Notes: generated by a model from the sequence alone, not told the origin. 5,886 nt of DNA from CAZNNH01 sp964574335 (GCA_964574335.1 CAZNNH010000271.1:1-5886), one strand, 5' to 3'. Shown: positions 1 to 5,884, numbered from the stretch's first letter. A program made the numbers and translations.

Positions 1-291
1 CTGGGTCTTCTCGCGCTCGGTCGGGGTGCCGAGTGCCACCACCCGACAGACCCTGGGGTTGAGGCACTCCGTGATCCGCTTGATGGTGCCTCCCTTGCCG
101 GCGGCGTCGCGGCCCTCGAACAACACGACTACCTTCAGCTTCTTGGCCTTGATCCACTCCTGGAGCTTCACCAGCTCGATTTGCAGCCGACCCAGCTCGT
201 GCTCGTAGTCCTTGCGGCTCAGTCGTGGCCGGTCGGCGGCGTCATCGGTCCTCGCCGACCGTCTTTTCGCATCGCGGCCCTTCTTGCCCAT
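1..291 (-). CDS. ppk2: Polyphosphate kinase 2 (PPK2), N-terminal part, cut by window edge
   Basis: Only the first 97 codons are present; the rest lies left of the window. PPK2 enzymes are cytoplasmic and transfer phosphate between inorganic polyphosphate and nucleotides. Visible are a basic, charged N-terminus (residues 1-25), a helix rich in Glu/Leu/Lys (about 28-51), a beta strand KVVVLF (53-58), and directly after it the Walker A loop GRDAAGKGG (60-68), followed by TIKRITECLNPR (69-80) and VVALGTPTEREKTQ (84-97). This order is the family signature and looks closest to class I enzymes. The Walker B and lid motifs are out of view, so class and nucleotide preference cannot be settled. The ATG at 289-291 is preceded by GAGGAG (298-303 on the complement) six bases away, which fixes the start. 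The gene diverges from the kinase gene at 475, and the two share one control region. Confidence 0.93.
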   Translation of the reverse strand, partial: MGKKGRDAKRRSARTDDAADRPRLSRKDYEHELGRLQIELVKLQEWIKAKKLKVVVLFEGRDAAGKGGTIKRITECLNPRVCRVVALGTPTEREKTQ

Positions 292-356
292 GCCGGTCTC
301 CTCACCCCTCCGGAGCGGCCCCGCGCGGCCCGCCCGGGGGCTCTTGCCTGAGCGCC

Positions 357-362
357 AGTCTA
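357..362 (-). promoter_or_regulatory. Candidate -10 element for ppk2 (TAGACT)
   Basis: On the minus strand the sequence GGCTAGACT places a TAGACT hexamer 65 bases upstream of the ppk2 ATG, giving an expected leader of roughly 55-60 nt. No convincing -35 hexamer sits 16-18 bases upstream (the region reads CTGCAG). The call rests on resemblance to a sigma-70 -10 box and to similar elements before other genes in this window. The predicted leader contains GC-rich dyads, for example GCTC/GAGC at 340-343 and 350-353. Confidence 0.35.
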
Positions 363-411
363 GCCGGAAACCATAGATTCTGCAGGTGGTTCCGTCGCCC
401 GGCGTGGTCCA

Positions 412-420
412 TGCTATGAT
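412..420 (+). promoter_or_regulatory. Candidate extended -10 promoter for the kinase gene (TGCTATGAT)
   Basis: TATGAT at 415-420 is preceded by TG one base upstream (412-413), which makes an extended -10 element of the sigma-70 type. Transcription would begin near 427, leaving an untranslated leader of about 50 nt before the GTG at 475. The -35 region is weak (TTCCGT at 390-395 with a 19-bp spacer), as is tolerated for extended -10 promoters. This is the best promoter match in the window. It lies back to back with the candidate ppk2 promoter. Confidence 0.5.
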
Positions 421-474
421 CCGACCCCTAAGCAGGCCGAGGGTGGAGGGGATTGGTCTCTCGGCGGATCCAGA

Positions 475-2754
475 GTGACCCGGATGGAGCTGAAGAGGTT
501 CGGGAAGTACGAGGTCCTTGGACCGCTCGGCGAGGGGGCGATGGGCGTGGTCTACAAGGCCCAAGACCCCATCCTGAACCGTTTCGTCGCCATCAAGACG
601 ATCTCCGCCGGCCTCGGCGCCGACGACGAGCTTCGCCAGCGCTTCCAGCGCGAGGCGCGGGCCGCTGCCAGCCTCAACCACCCGAATATCATCACCATCC
701 ACGACTTCGGCGAGGAGCAGGGCCAGATCTACATGGCCATGGAGCTGCTCGAGGGGGATGACCTCAAGGACCTGATCGGGACCGACTCCCCCAAGCCCCT
801 CGAAGAGAAGCTCGAGATCATGGAGCGGATCTGCGACGGGCTGGCCTTCGCGCACGCCAAGAACATCGTCCATCGCGACCTCAAGCCGGGCAACATCCAC
901 ATCCAGCCCAACGGGCGGGTGAAGATCCTCGACTTCGGCCTGGCGCGGCTGGGCGGCTCGGACATGACCAAAGCCGGCGTGGTGATGGGCACCCCGAACT
1001 ACATGTCCCCCGAGCAGGTGATGGGGGAGAGGGTGGACGCCCGCTCCGACATCTTCTCGCTGGGCGCCGTCTTCTACGAGATCATCACCAACCACAAACC
1101 CTTCGAGGCCGACTCGGTGCACGCGGTTCTCTACCAGGTGGTCCACAAGGAGCCTCAGCCGGTGAGGCAATGGGACCCCTCCGTGCCCCGGGCCATCGTC
1201 GAGCTGGTGGAGAGAATGCTCGCCAAGGACCCGGCGGAGCGTTTCGCTCACGCCGGCGAGCTCCGGGAGGCGGTGCACGGGATCCGCCAGGCGTTGGCGG
1301 CGGGGCGACTCGAGTCCGCGACCTTGGCCGAGATCATGGAGGTCGAGCTCGTCGACGCGGCCGAGGTGGCGCCGCCCCCCGACGCCAAGGCCGTCCTCGA
1401 CGCCGACGGCACCCTCCAGATGGAGATCACCCAGGTCCCCGCGCCGGCGGCGGCGGCACCACGATCCTCGCGGCCCAGCCGCCCCACCTCGAGCCTTCCG
1501 CCGCGACGCCCGGCGAAGCCTCGGGTGGCGCCAGCGACCTCGAAGATCCCCTATCTACTGGGTGGCGTGCTGGTGGTCGCGGTCCTGGCGGCGGTCGGCT
1601 GGCTGGCCCTGCGAGAGCCAACTCGACCCACCGTGCCCACCAGCTCCGTCGAGGAGCGGGTCGGCGCGCTTACCCAGGCGCTGGTTCGGACGCAGATCAA
1701 CTACGCCCGGCGGGTCCTCGAGGACAAGGACTACGAGGATGCGGCCAAGCAGGCCCAAGAGGTGCTGGCGCTGGACCCCACCAACCGAGAGGCCCGGGAG
1801 CTGTTGCAGTCCGCGCGCGACACCCTGGCGGATCTCGACGCTGCCGCCGCCGAGGCCCGCCAGGCTTTCGAGGCGGGCGACACGCAGGGCGCCGCCGAGG
1901 CGCTGTCTCGCGTCATGAGCCTGGATCCGGGACACCCCGTCGCGGCGGAGCTGTCGGCCAAGCTCAACGAGTTCTTCCAGGCGCAGGCCACCGACGCGCG
2001 GGCCGCGATGTTGCGCTCACGCACCGCCGCCGAGACGGGTGACGCCACCGACCAGGCCGACTTCGGGCGAGCGGTCTCGCTGGCGCAGGAGGCTTCCGGG
2101 ATGCTGGATCGAGGCGAGTTCGCCGAGGCCACCCAGGGCTTCCTGAAGTCCCGCGACGCGTTCGACCGCGCGCGGCGGGCGAAGACGGCGGAGCGAGCCG
2201 AGGCCGAGCGAGCCGCCGCCGAGCAGGCCCTGCCGGTCGCCACCCCCACGGTCCCGCCCAGCCCCCACCCCACGCCCTCTGCCACACCGCGGGTGACCGC
2301 GCCCACGACGCTCGGCCCGGTGGTTCCGGCCACGTTGCCGGCCCGCACCTTTCAGGCGGCGCGGACCTCGATCCAGGGGGCGCGGGTCGAGAAGGGCGGC
2401 CTGGCCGGCTTCGACACCTCGGGCGTGCAGCGGCCGCCCGAGTTCGAGGGAAGCCTCGAGTTCGAGACCTCGCCCCCCGAGGTGCGGCCGGGCGAAACCT
2501 GCGAGGTGAAGGTCTTCCTGAGCAACAGCGGGAAGAAGTCGGTCAAGCTGGACCGGATCGAGGCCCAGACCATGGTCGACGGCAACAGCCTTCCGGTGCC
2601 CGTCGCGCTCCAGACCCACGACAGCCGACCGGGGAAGCGGGTCCTGGTGGGCGAGCTGTCGGTGGTGTTCCCGGCCGCCAGCAGTTGGATCCTCGAGGTC
2701 ACCGTAACCTCCGAGAAGGGCGAGACCTACCGGAGCCGTCTCAGGGTGCGATGA
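475..2754 (+). CDS. Membrane-anchored Hanks-type Ser/Thr protein kinase with TPR-like repeats and C-terminal Ig-like domain
   Basis: The 759-residue protein should phosphorylate Ser/Thr on cytoplasmic partners. Kinase domain, about residues 11-270: glycine loop GEGAMGVVYKA (19-29), ATP lysine K41 in VAIK, helix-C glutamate E60, catalytic HRDLKPGN (133-140), metal-binding DFG (153-155), GTPNYMSPE (172-180) ending the activation segment with candidate phospho-threonines T165 and T173, and D192 in SDIFSLG. All catalytic residues are present, so it should be active. A Pro/Ala/Arg-rich linker (about 298-356) leads to one membrane helix (358-379); basic residues before it predict kinase inside, C-terminus outside. 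TPR-like helical repeats occupy about 405-500, with a third unit and a charged helix at 530-585. A Pro/Thr linker (586-622) precedes a beta-rich Ig-like end domain (about 655-759). ATG at 484 (residue 4) is an alternative start; neither start has a strong Shine-Dalgarno sequence. Targets are unknown. Confidence 0.93.
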   Translation: MTRMELKRFGKYEVLGPLGEGAMGVVYKAQDPILNRFVAIKTISAGLGADDELRQRFQREARAAASLNHPNIITIHDFGEEQGQIYMAMELLEGDDLKDLIGTDSPKPLEEKLEIMERICDGLAFAHAKNIVHRDLKPGNIHIQPNGRVKILDFGLARLGGSDMTKAGVVMGTPNYMSPEQVMGERVDARSDIFSLGAVFYEIITNHKPFEADSVHAVLYQVVHKEPQPVRQWDPSVPRAIVELVERMLAKDPAERFAHAGELREAVHGIRQALAAGRLESATLAEIMEVELVDAAEVAPPPDAKAVLDADGTLQMEITQVPAPAAAAPRSSRPSRPTSSLPPRRPAKPRVAPATSKIPYLLGGVLVVAVLAAVGWLALREPTRPTVPTSSVEERVGALTQALVRTQINYARRVLEDKDYEDAAKQAQEVLALDPTNREARELLQSARDTLADLDAAAAEARQAFEAGDTQGAAEALSRVMSLDPGHPVAAELSAKLNEFFQAQATDARAAMLRSRTAAETGDATDQADFGRAVSLAQEASGMLDRGEFAEATQGFLKSRDAFDRARRAKTAERAEAERAAAEQALPVATPTVPPSPHPTPSATPRVTAPTTLGPVVPATLPARTFQAARTSIQGARVEKGGLAGFDTSGVQRPPEFEGSLEFETSPPEVRPGETCEVKVFLSNSGKKSVKLDRIEAQTMVDGNSLPVPVALQTHDSRPGKRVLVGELSVVFPAASSWILEVTVTSEKGETYRSRLRVR

Positions 2755-2777
2755 AGCTCTCGCCCCTGCGACCGTGA
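2751..2777 (+). CDS. Possible 8-codon leader ORF linking kinase and oxidoreductase genes
   Basis: An ATG overlaps the kinase stop codon in the arrangement ATGA and opens an 8-codon frame (MKLSPLRP) that ends at TGA 2775-2777, one base before the GTG start of the oxidoreductase. AGGG at 2743-2746 lies four bases before this ATG, while the GTG at 2779 has no recognisable Shine-Dalgarno sequence of its own. The frame could carry ribosomes across the gap by termination and reinitiation. A frame this short arises easily by chance, so this is a suggestion only. Confidence 0.2.
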   Translation: MKLSPLRP

Positions 2778-2778
2778 C

Positions 2779-3900
2779 GTGGCGGACGCACCGGTCACCG
2801 TCATCGGAGCCGGCGTGGTGGGCCTGGCGGTGGCGGCTCGGCTGGCGCCCGCGCACCCCGGGTTGGTGGTGCTGGAGCGTCACCGCCGCCACGGCCAGGA
2901 GACCTCGAGCCGCAACAGCGAGGTGGTCCACGCCGGCATCTACTACACCCCGGGTTCCCTCAAGGCGCGCCTGTGCGTGGAGGGCAACCGGCATCTCTAC
3001 GAGTACTGCCAGCGCCGAGGACTCTCGTATCGCCGCACCGGGAAGCTGATCTCGGCCTCCCGGCGCGACCAGTTGGAGACGCTGGAGGCGCTCTTCGCGC
3101 GGGGTACGGAGAACGGTGTCTTGTTGCGCCGCCTGTCGCCGCGCGAGGCGGTCGAGCTGGAGCCCCAGATGGAAAGCGCGGGCGCTCTGCTCTCGCCCGA
3201 TACCGGGATCGTCAGCGCCCACGAGCTGATGGACGCCCTGCTCAAAGACGCCCGGCGGAGCGAGGCGATCGTCCAATTCGGCGCCGAGCTGATTGCGGTG
3301 GAGCGCTCGAGCGAAGGGTTCCTGCTGACGGTCCGCTCCGGCGAGGAGGTCGAGACCTTCACCAGCGAGCGGGTGGTCAACGCGGCGGGCCTGGACTCGG
3401 ACCGGGTTGCGGCCCAGGCCGGGATCGACCTGGCCGCCGCTGGGTACCGACTGCATCACTGCAAGGGCAGCTATTTCGCGGTCAGCCCGGGCCGGGCGGC
3501 TCTGGTCTCACGGCTCGTCTATCCGGTCCCTGCCCACGACAGCCTCGGCGTGCACGTGGTGCTGGGTCTCGACGGACGGCTCCGCTTCGGCCCCGACGCC
3601 GAGTACCTCCCCGGGCGAGCCGGCCCCGGCAACTACGCGGTGGACGAGTCCAAGCGCGCCGGTTTCGGCGCGGCGGCGCGGCAGCTTTTCCCCTCGGTTC
3701 GCGACCAGGACCTCTCTCCCGACATGGCGGGCGTTCGGCCCAAGCTGCAGGCCCCAGGCCAGCCGCCCCGCGACTTCGTGATCGCTGAGGAAAGCGGGCG
3801 CGGCCTGCCCGGCTTCGTCAACCTGATCGGGATCGAGTCGCCGGGGCTCACCTCCGCCCTGGCCATCGCCGACCACGTCGCCGGTCTGATCGCGGGCTGA
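2779..3900 (+). CDS. FAD-dependent oxidoreductase, L-2-hydroxyglutarate dehydrogenase/oxidase (LhgO/L2HGDH)-like, DAO superfamily
   Basis: The 373-residue protein is a flavoenzyme of the D-amino-acid-oxidase fold. The Rossmann motif VIGAGVVGLA (8-17) begins almost at the N-terminus, with E33 in VLER placed to bind the FAD ribose. The segment RNSEVVHAGIYY (45-56), then PGSLKARLC (58-66) and LYEYCQRRGLSYRRTGKLI (73-91), closely matches the substrate-side region of L-2-hydroxyglutarate dehydrogenases. NAAGLDSD (201-208), LGVHVVLGLDGRLRFGPDAE (256-275) and AGVRPKLQ (317-324) with the end motif VNLIGIESPGLT (347-358) complete the FAD and substrate sites. Family members oxidise L-2-hydroxyglutarate to 2-oxoglutarate, passing electrons to oxygen or quinone; here the substrate is inferred, and another 2-hydroxyacid is possible. 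It has no signal peptide. At 373 residues it is somewhat shorter than E. coli LhgO. The GTG start is the only one in frame before the Rossmann strand; it follows the kinase stop by 24 bases in the same reading frame, which suggests one operon. Confidence 0.85.
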   Translation: MADAPVTVIGAGVVGLAVAARLAPAHPGLVVLERHRRHGQETSSRNSEVVHAGIYYTPGSLKARLCVEGNRHLYEYCQRRGLSYRRTGKLISASRRDQLETLEALFARGTENGVLLRRLSPREAVELEPQMESAGALLSPDTGIVSAHELMDALLKDARRSEAIVQFGAELIAVERSSEGFLLTVRSGEEVETFTSERVVNAAGLDSDRVAAQAGIDLAAAGYRLHHCKGSYFAVSPGRAALVSRLVYPVPAHDSLGVHVVLGLDGRLRFGPDAEYLPGRAGPGNYAVDESKRAGFGAAARQLFPSVRDQDLSPDMAGVRPKLQAPGQPPRDFVIAEESGRGLPGFVNLIGIESPGLTSALAIADHVAGLIAG

Positions 3901-3914
3901 GGCGGAACCTGCCG

Positions 3915-3923
3915 TGGTAGAGT
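3915..3923 (+). promoter_or_regulatory. Candidate -10 promoter for the phosphatase gene (TGGTAGAGT)
   Basis: TAGAGT at 3918-3923 with TG at 3915-3916 resembles an extended -10 element and resembles the other -10-like boxes in the window. Transcription would start near 3930, about 70 nt before the ATG at 4000. There is no good -35 hexamer. GGAAC at 3904-3908 resembles the -35 of ECF-type sigma factors, but no matching ECF -10 was found at the right distance. Whether the phosphatase has its own promoter or is read through from the kinase operon is not settled by the sequence. Confidence 0.35.
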
Positions 3924-3926
3924 GAT

Positions 3927-3960
3927 CGGGTCACCTGAAACAAGGCTGGCTGGTGACCCG
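3927..3960. repeat. Perfect 9-bp inverted repeat in the leader/promoter of the phosphatase gene
   Basis: The arms CGGGTCACC (3927-3935) and GGTGACCCG (3952-3960) are exact reverse complements separated by 16 bases. The left arm begins three bases after the -10-like TAGAGT, at the expected transcription start. It could be an operator for a dimeric regulator, a stabilising hairpin at the 5' end of the mRNA, or a hairpin ending the upstream oxidoreductase transcript (stop at 3900). No T-run follows, so an intrinsic terminator is the least likely reading. Confidence 0.6.
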
Positions 3961-3965
3961 CGCCG

Positions 3966-3979
3966 GTGGCAGAGGCCAC
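3966..3979 (+). repeat. Second short hairpin before the phosphatase ribosome-binding site
   Basis: GTGGC (3966-3970) and GCCAC (3975-3979) pair perfectly around the four-base loop AGAG. It lies between the 9-bp inverted repeat and the GGGGGAG ribosome-binding site, so the leader RNA would fold into two consecutive hairpins. GGTG occurs three times (3952, 3965, 3981), each able to pair with CACC at 3932-3935, so alternative folds are possible. I recognise no known riboswitch class. Confidence 0.4.
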
Positions 3980-3983
3980 AGGT

Positions 3984-3990
3984 GGGGGAG
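3984..3990 (+). promoter_or_regulatory. Ribosome-binding site deciding the ATG start at 4000
   Basis: GGGGGAG lies nine bases before ATG 4000. It supports that start over the in-frame GTG at 3922, which would add 26 residues of non-FHA sequence and overlap the promoter-like element and inverted repeat. Confidence 0.6.
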
Positions 3991-3999
3991 CCAACGCCC

Positions 4000-5653
4000 A
4001 TGAGCACGCTGCACCTACGGATCGAGTCGCCCCAGCGAAAGCCGTTCCGATACCGGTGCTCCGAGGCCTCGGTGGTGCTCGGGCGCTCGTCGAAGGCCGA
4101 CCTGGTGGTCGCCGACCCCTACATCTCGCGCCTCCAGGCGCGTCTGTTCCGAGAGAACGGCCGCTGGTTCATCGAGGATCTCGGCTCCCGGAACCCGACC
4201 CTGCTGAACGGGCGACCGTTGGAGGGCGCCTCGCTNNNNNNNNNNCGGCTTCGCCCTGGGCGACGTGCTCCAGATCTCGGAGACGCGGGTCTCGGTGGAG
4301 CCGGGCGAGATCTGGAGCGAGACCCCGGCCGAGATCGAGGGAACCCTGTACCGGCCCGCCTCGGCCCTGGTCACCGGACAGGACTCTGGGGCCCTGAGCC
4401 CGGAGGCGGCGCTGCGACGCCAATCGGAACGGCTGCGTCTGGTGCACGACGTCCACCGAGCCCTGGCCGGCTCGCTCTCGCTCGAGGAGGTCCTGGAGCT
4501 GATCCTGGACCGCGCCTTCGCCGAGCTGCGCCCCGAGGAGGGTGCCATCTTTCTGAAGGACCCGGCCGGCGAGCTGAGGCGGGCGGCCAGCCGGCGCCTG
4601 CAGGGGGCCACGGGCGACTTCCTCTACTCGCGCAAGCTGGCCACCGAGGTCACCGAGAAGGGGCTGGCGGCGCTGGTGATGGACGCCCACACCGACGAGC
4701 GCTTCGCCACGTCCGACAGCATCGTCAGCGCCGGCGTGCGCAGCATCATCGCGGCGCCGCTGCTCGACCCCGAAGGATGCCTGGGCATGATCGTGCTCAA
4801 CTCGCGCGTCCACCAGCGACGCTTCGGGGAGGAGGACGTGGAGCTTCTGGCCACCCTCGGGTTGGTGGCCGCGATGCGGATCAAGCACCTGGCGCTGGCC
4901 GAGGAGGCGGCCCAGCGCCGCCTGCTCGAGAAGGAGCTGGCGCTAGCGCGCCAGATCCAGGTCGGGCTGCTGCCGAGCCGCCTACCCGACATCCCGGGCT
5001 ACTCGCTGTTCGCGTCCAACACCGCCTCCCGGGCCGTCTCCGGGGACTTCTACCAGGTCCAGGAGCGCGCGGACGGCCGCGAGTGCGTGCTGATGGTGGC
5101 CGACGTCTCCGGCAAGGGGATGGCCGCCTCGCTGCTGACCGCCTCGCTCGAGGCCCTCGCCGCCGGCCCGATCGAGGTGGGCCAGCCCCCCGAGGAGATC
5201 TGCGAGAAGGTCTCCCGACGCCTGCACGCGCGGACCGCTCCCGAGCGCTACGCCACCGGCTTCCTGGCGGTCCTGACGCCGGCCAGCGGACGGCTCGTCT
5301 ACACCAACGCCGGCCACAATCCCGCGATCGTGGTCGCCCGGTCGGGCGACGTGGAGCGGCTCTCCGCCACCGGCCTTCCGCTCGGTGTGCTCCCTTCAGT
5401 CGCGTACGAGCGGCGGGAGCTGACCCTCGCTCCGGGACAGCTCCTGGTCATCTACACCGACGGCATCACCGAGGCCGCCGGCCCCTCGGGTGAGGAGTAC
5501 GGCCTCGAGCGGTTGACCGCGCTCTGCCAGCGGCTCGTGGACGAGCCGCTGGCGCTCCTCTCGGCCGCCATCGAGCAGGACCTCGGGACTTTCGTTCAAG
5601 GGGAGCCCTTCGCCGACGACCGGACGCTTCTGATCCTGCGGCGGGGAGCGTAG
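4000..5653 (+). CDS. FHA-GAF-SpoIIE/PP2C protein phosphatase (RsbU-like), interrupted by assembly gap
   Basis: One soluble cytoplasmic protein of roughly 550 residues. The FHA domain starts near residue 4, with GRSSKADLVV (28-37), SRLQA (43-47), DLGSRNPT (60-67) and NG (70-71); after the N run it finishes in another frame with GFALGDVLQIS. A linker leads to a GAF domain (about 4427-4900), which in this family senses small ligands or mediates dimers. A helical connector LLEKELALARQIQVGLLPSRL (4922-4984) is the classic link into SpoIIE-type phosphatases. The catalytic domain (about 4985-5644) holds the metal-binding aspartates: SGDFYQ (D at 5045), ADVSGKGMAASL (D at 5102), YTDGITEA (D at 5459) and DDRTLL (5615 onward), plus TNAGHNP and GLPLGVLPS. 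Relatives dephosphorylate phosphoserine on anti-sigma antagonists. All catalytic Asp are kept, so activity is expected. The frame is +1 (from 4000) before the gap and +2 after it; the change falls at the Ns and is an assembly effect, not proof of a broken gene. Confidence 0.88.
4236..4245. other. Assembly gap of ten N inside the FHA domain
   Basis: Ten ambiguous bases separate codon 79 of the phosphatase gene (CTN) from the rest. For the two FHA halves to join in one frame the true missing length must be a multiple of three, so ten is a placeholder or miscount. The spacing expected between the NG and GD elements of FHA domains suggests only a few residues are missing. Confidence 0.95.
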
Positions 5654-5827
5654 TCGGGGCAGGGCGTCGCCGGGCTGCATCTGCTCTGCGGAGCCGTGAC
5701 CATCGAACCACTCGGAGAGTCCGGGGTTCTCGCTGCGCATCGCGTGAAACGAGGTCGCGCGGCAGCGGCCGCCAGGCCCCCCGGCACGCGGGAACGGTGT
5801 CGCTGTCGCAACCCGGGAGGCAACTGG
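5654..5827. other. Non-coding stretch after the phosphatase gene
   Basis: No frame on either strand gives a convincing protein. Minus-strand frames that run through here continue into the antisense of the phosphatase gene and are shadows. Small dyads exist (GCTC/GAGC near 5683-5694, ACTC/GAGT near 5710-5720) but none is followed by a T-run, so no intrinsic terminator can be named. Confidence 0.5.
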
Positions 5828-5884
5828 CTAGATTAGCTGGCCACGTGTCTGCACGCGCAGACGGGCCAGCTCGAGCCCGAGCTG
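5828..5884 (-). CDS. Possible C-terminal end of a minus-strand gene entering from the right
   Basis: Read on the minus strand from 5884, 18 codons (QLGLELARLRVQTRGQLI) run to a TAG at 5828-5830. The composition looks like an ordinary helical protein end with G/C-rich third positions. If real, it is a convergent gene ending 174 bases past the phosphatase stop. Eighteen codons are too few to prove coding, and this reading competes with the promoter and inverted-repeat interpretation of the same bases. Confidence 0.18.
   Translation of the reverse strand, partial: QLGLELARLRVQTRGQLI
5829..5834 (+). promoter_or_regulatory. Candidate -10 element for a gene beyond the right edge (TAGATT)
   Basis: GGCTAGATT at 5826-5834 is nearly identical to the ppk2 candidate GGCTAGACT on the other strand. 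The -35 region is weak (TCGCAA at 5806-5811 with a 17-bp spacer). A transcript would start near 5841, inside the inverted repeat that follows directly. No start codon with a good ribosome-binding site appears before the window ends. Confidence 0.3.
5835..5871. repeat. Nested inverted repeat, 8-bp outer and 6-bp inner stem
   Basis: AGCTGGCC (5835-5842) pairs exactly with GGCCAGCT (5864-5871). Inside it GTCTGC (5847-5852) pairs exactly with GCAGAC (5857-5862) around an ACGC loop, leaving a small one-sided internal bulge. Fourteen Watson-Crick pairs in 37 bases form a strong hairpin or a two-layer operator. No T-run follows within the window on the plus strand. Confidence 0.55.
5868..5883. repeat. 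Second inverted repeat overlapping the base of the previous one
   Basis: AGCTCG (5868-5873) and CGAGCT (5878-5883) pair perfectly around AGCC. The first four bases are also the right-hand base of the 5835-5871 stem, so the two full stems cannot form together in one RNA. Confidence 0.45.

Noticed and set aside
26..419. Small plus-strand frames at 26-208 and 225-419
   Set aside because: The first is wholly antisense to the PPK2 coding sequence; the second overlaps the PPK2 start and the divergent promoters and has no protein-like composition.
1170..2042. 290-codon plus-strand frame inside the kinase gene
   Set aside because: It is an out-of-frame shadow dominated by Gly, Arg and Ala; the kinase, membrane and TPR signals are in the other frame.
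2017..3459. 480-codon open frame on the minus strand across the kinase and oxidoreductase genes
   Set aside because: It lies antisense to two well-supported genes, crosses their boundary, shows no recognisable domain and is rich in Arg/Gly/His as expected for antisense of GC-rich coding DNA.
3927..3960. Inverted repeat read as an intrinsic terminator of the oxidoreductase gene
   Set aside because: The 16-base loop is long for a terminator and no T-run follows the right arm.
3633..4007. Minus-strand frame covering the spacer before the phosphatase gene
   Set aside because: It is antisense to the oxidoreductase C-terminus, has no domain, and its upstream end falls in the phosphatase start.
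4246..5493. Continuation of the 4000 frame past the gap as a long open frame
   Set aside because: After the gap this frame is Arg/Gly/Pro-rich with no domain, while the frame entered at 4247 carries the FHA end, GAF and phosphatase motifs.
5396..5740. Minus-strand frame spanning the phosphatase 3' end and the downstream spacer
   Set aside because: Most of it is antisense to the conserved PP2C motifs, and the unique part after 5653 is short and featureless.
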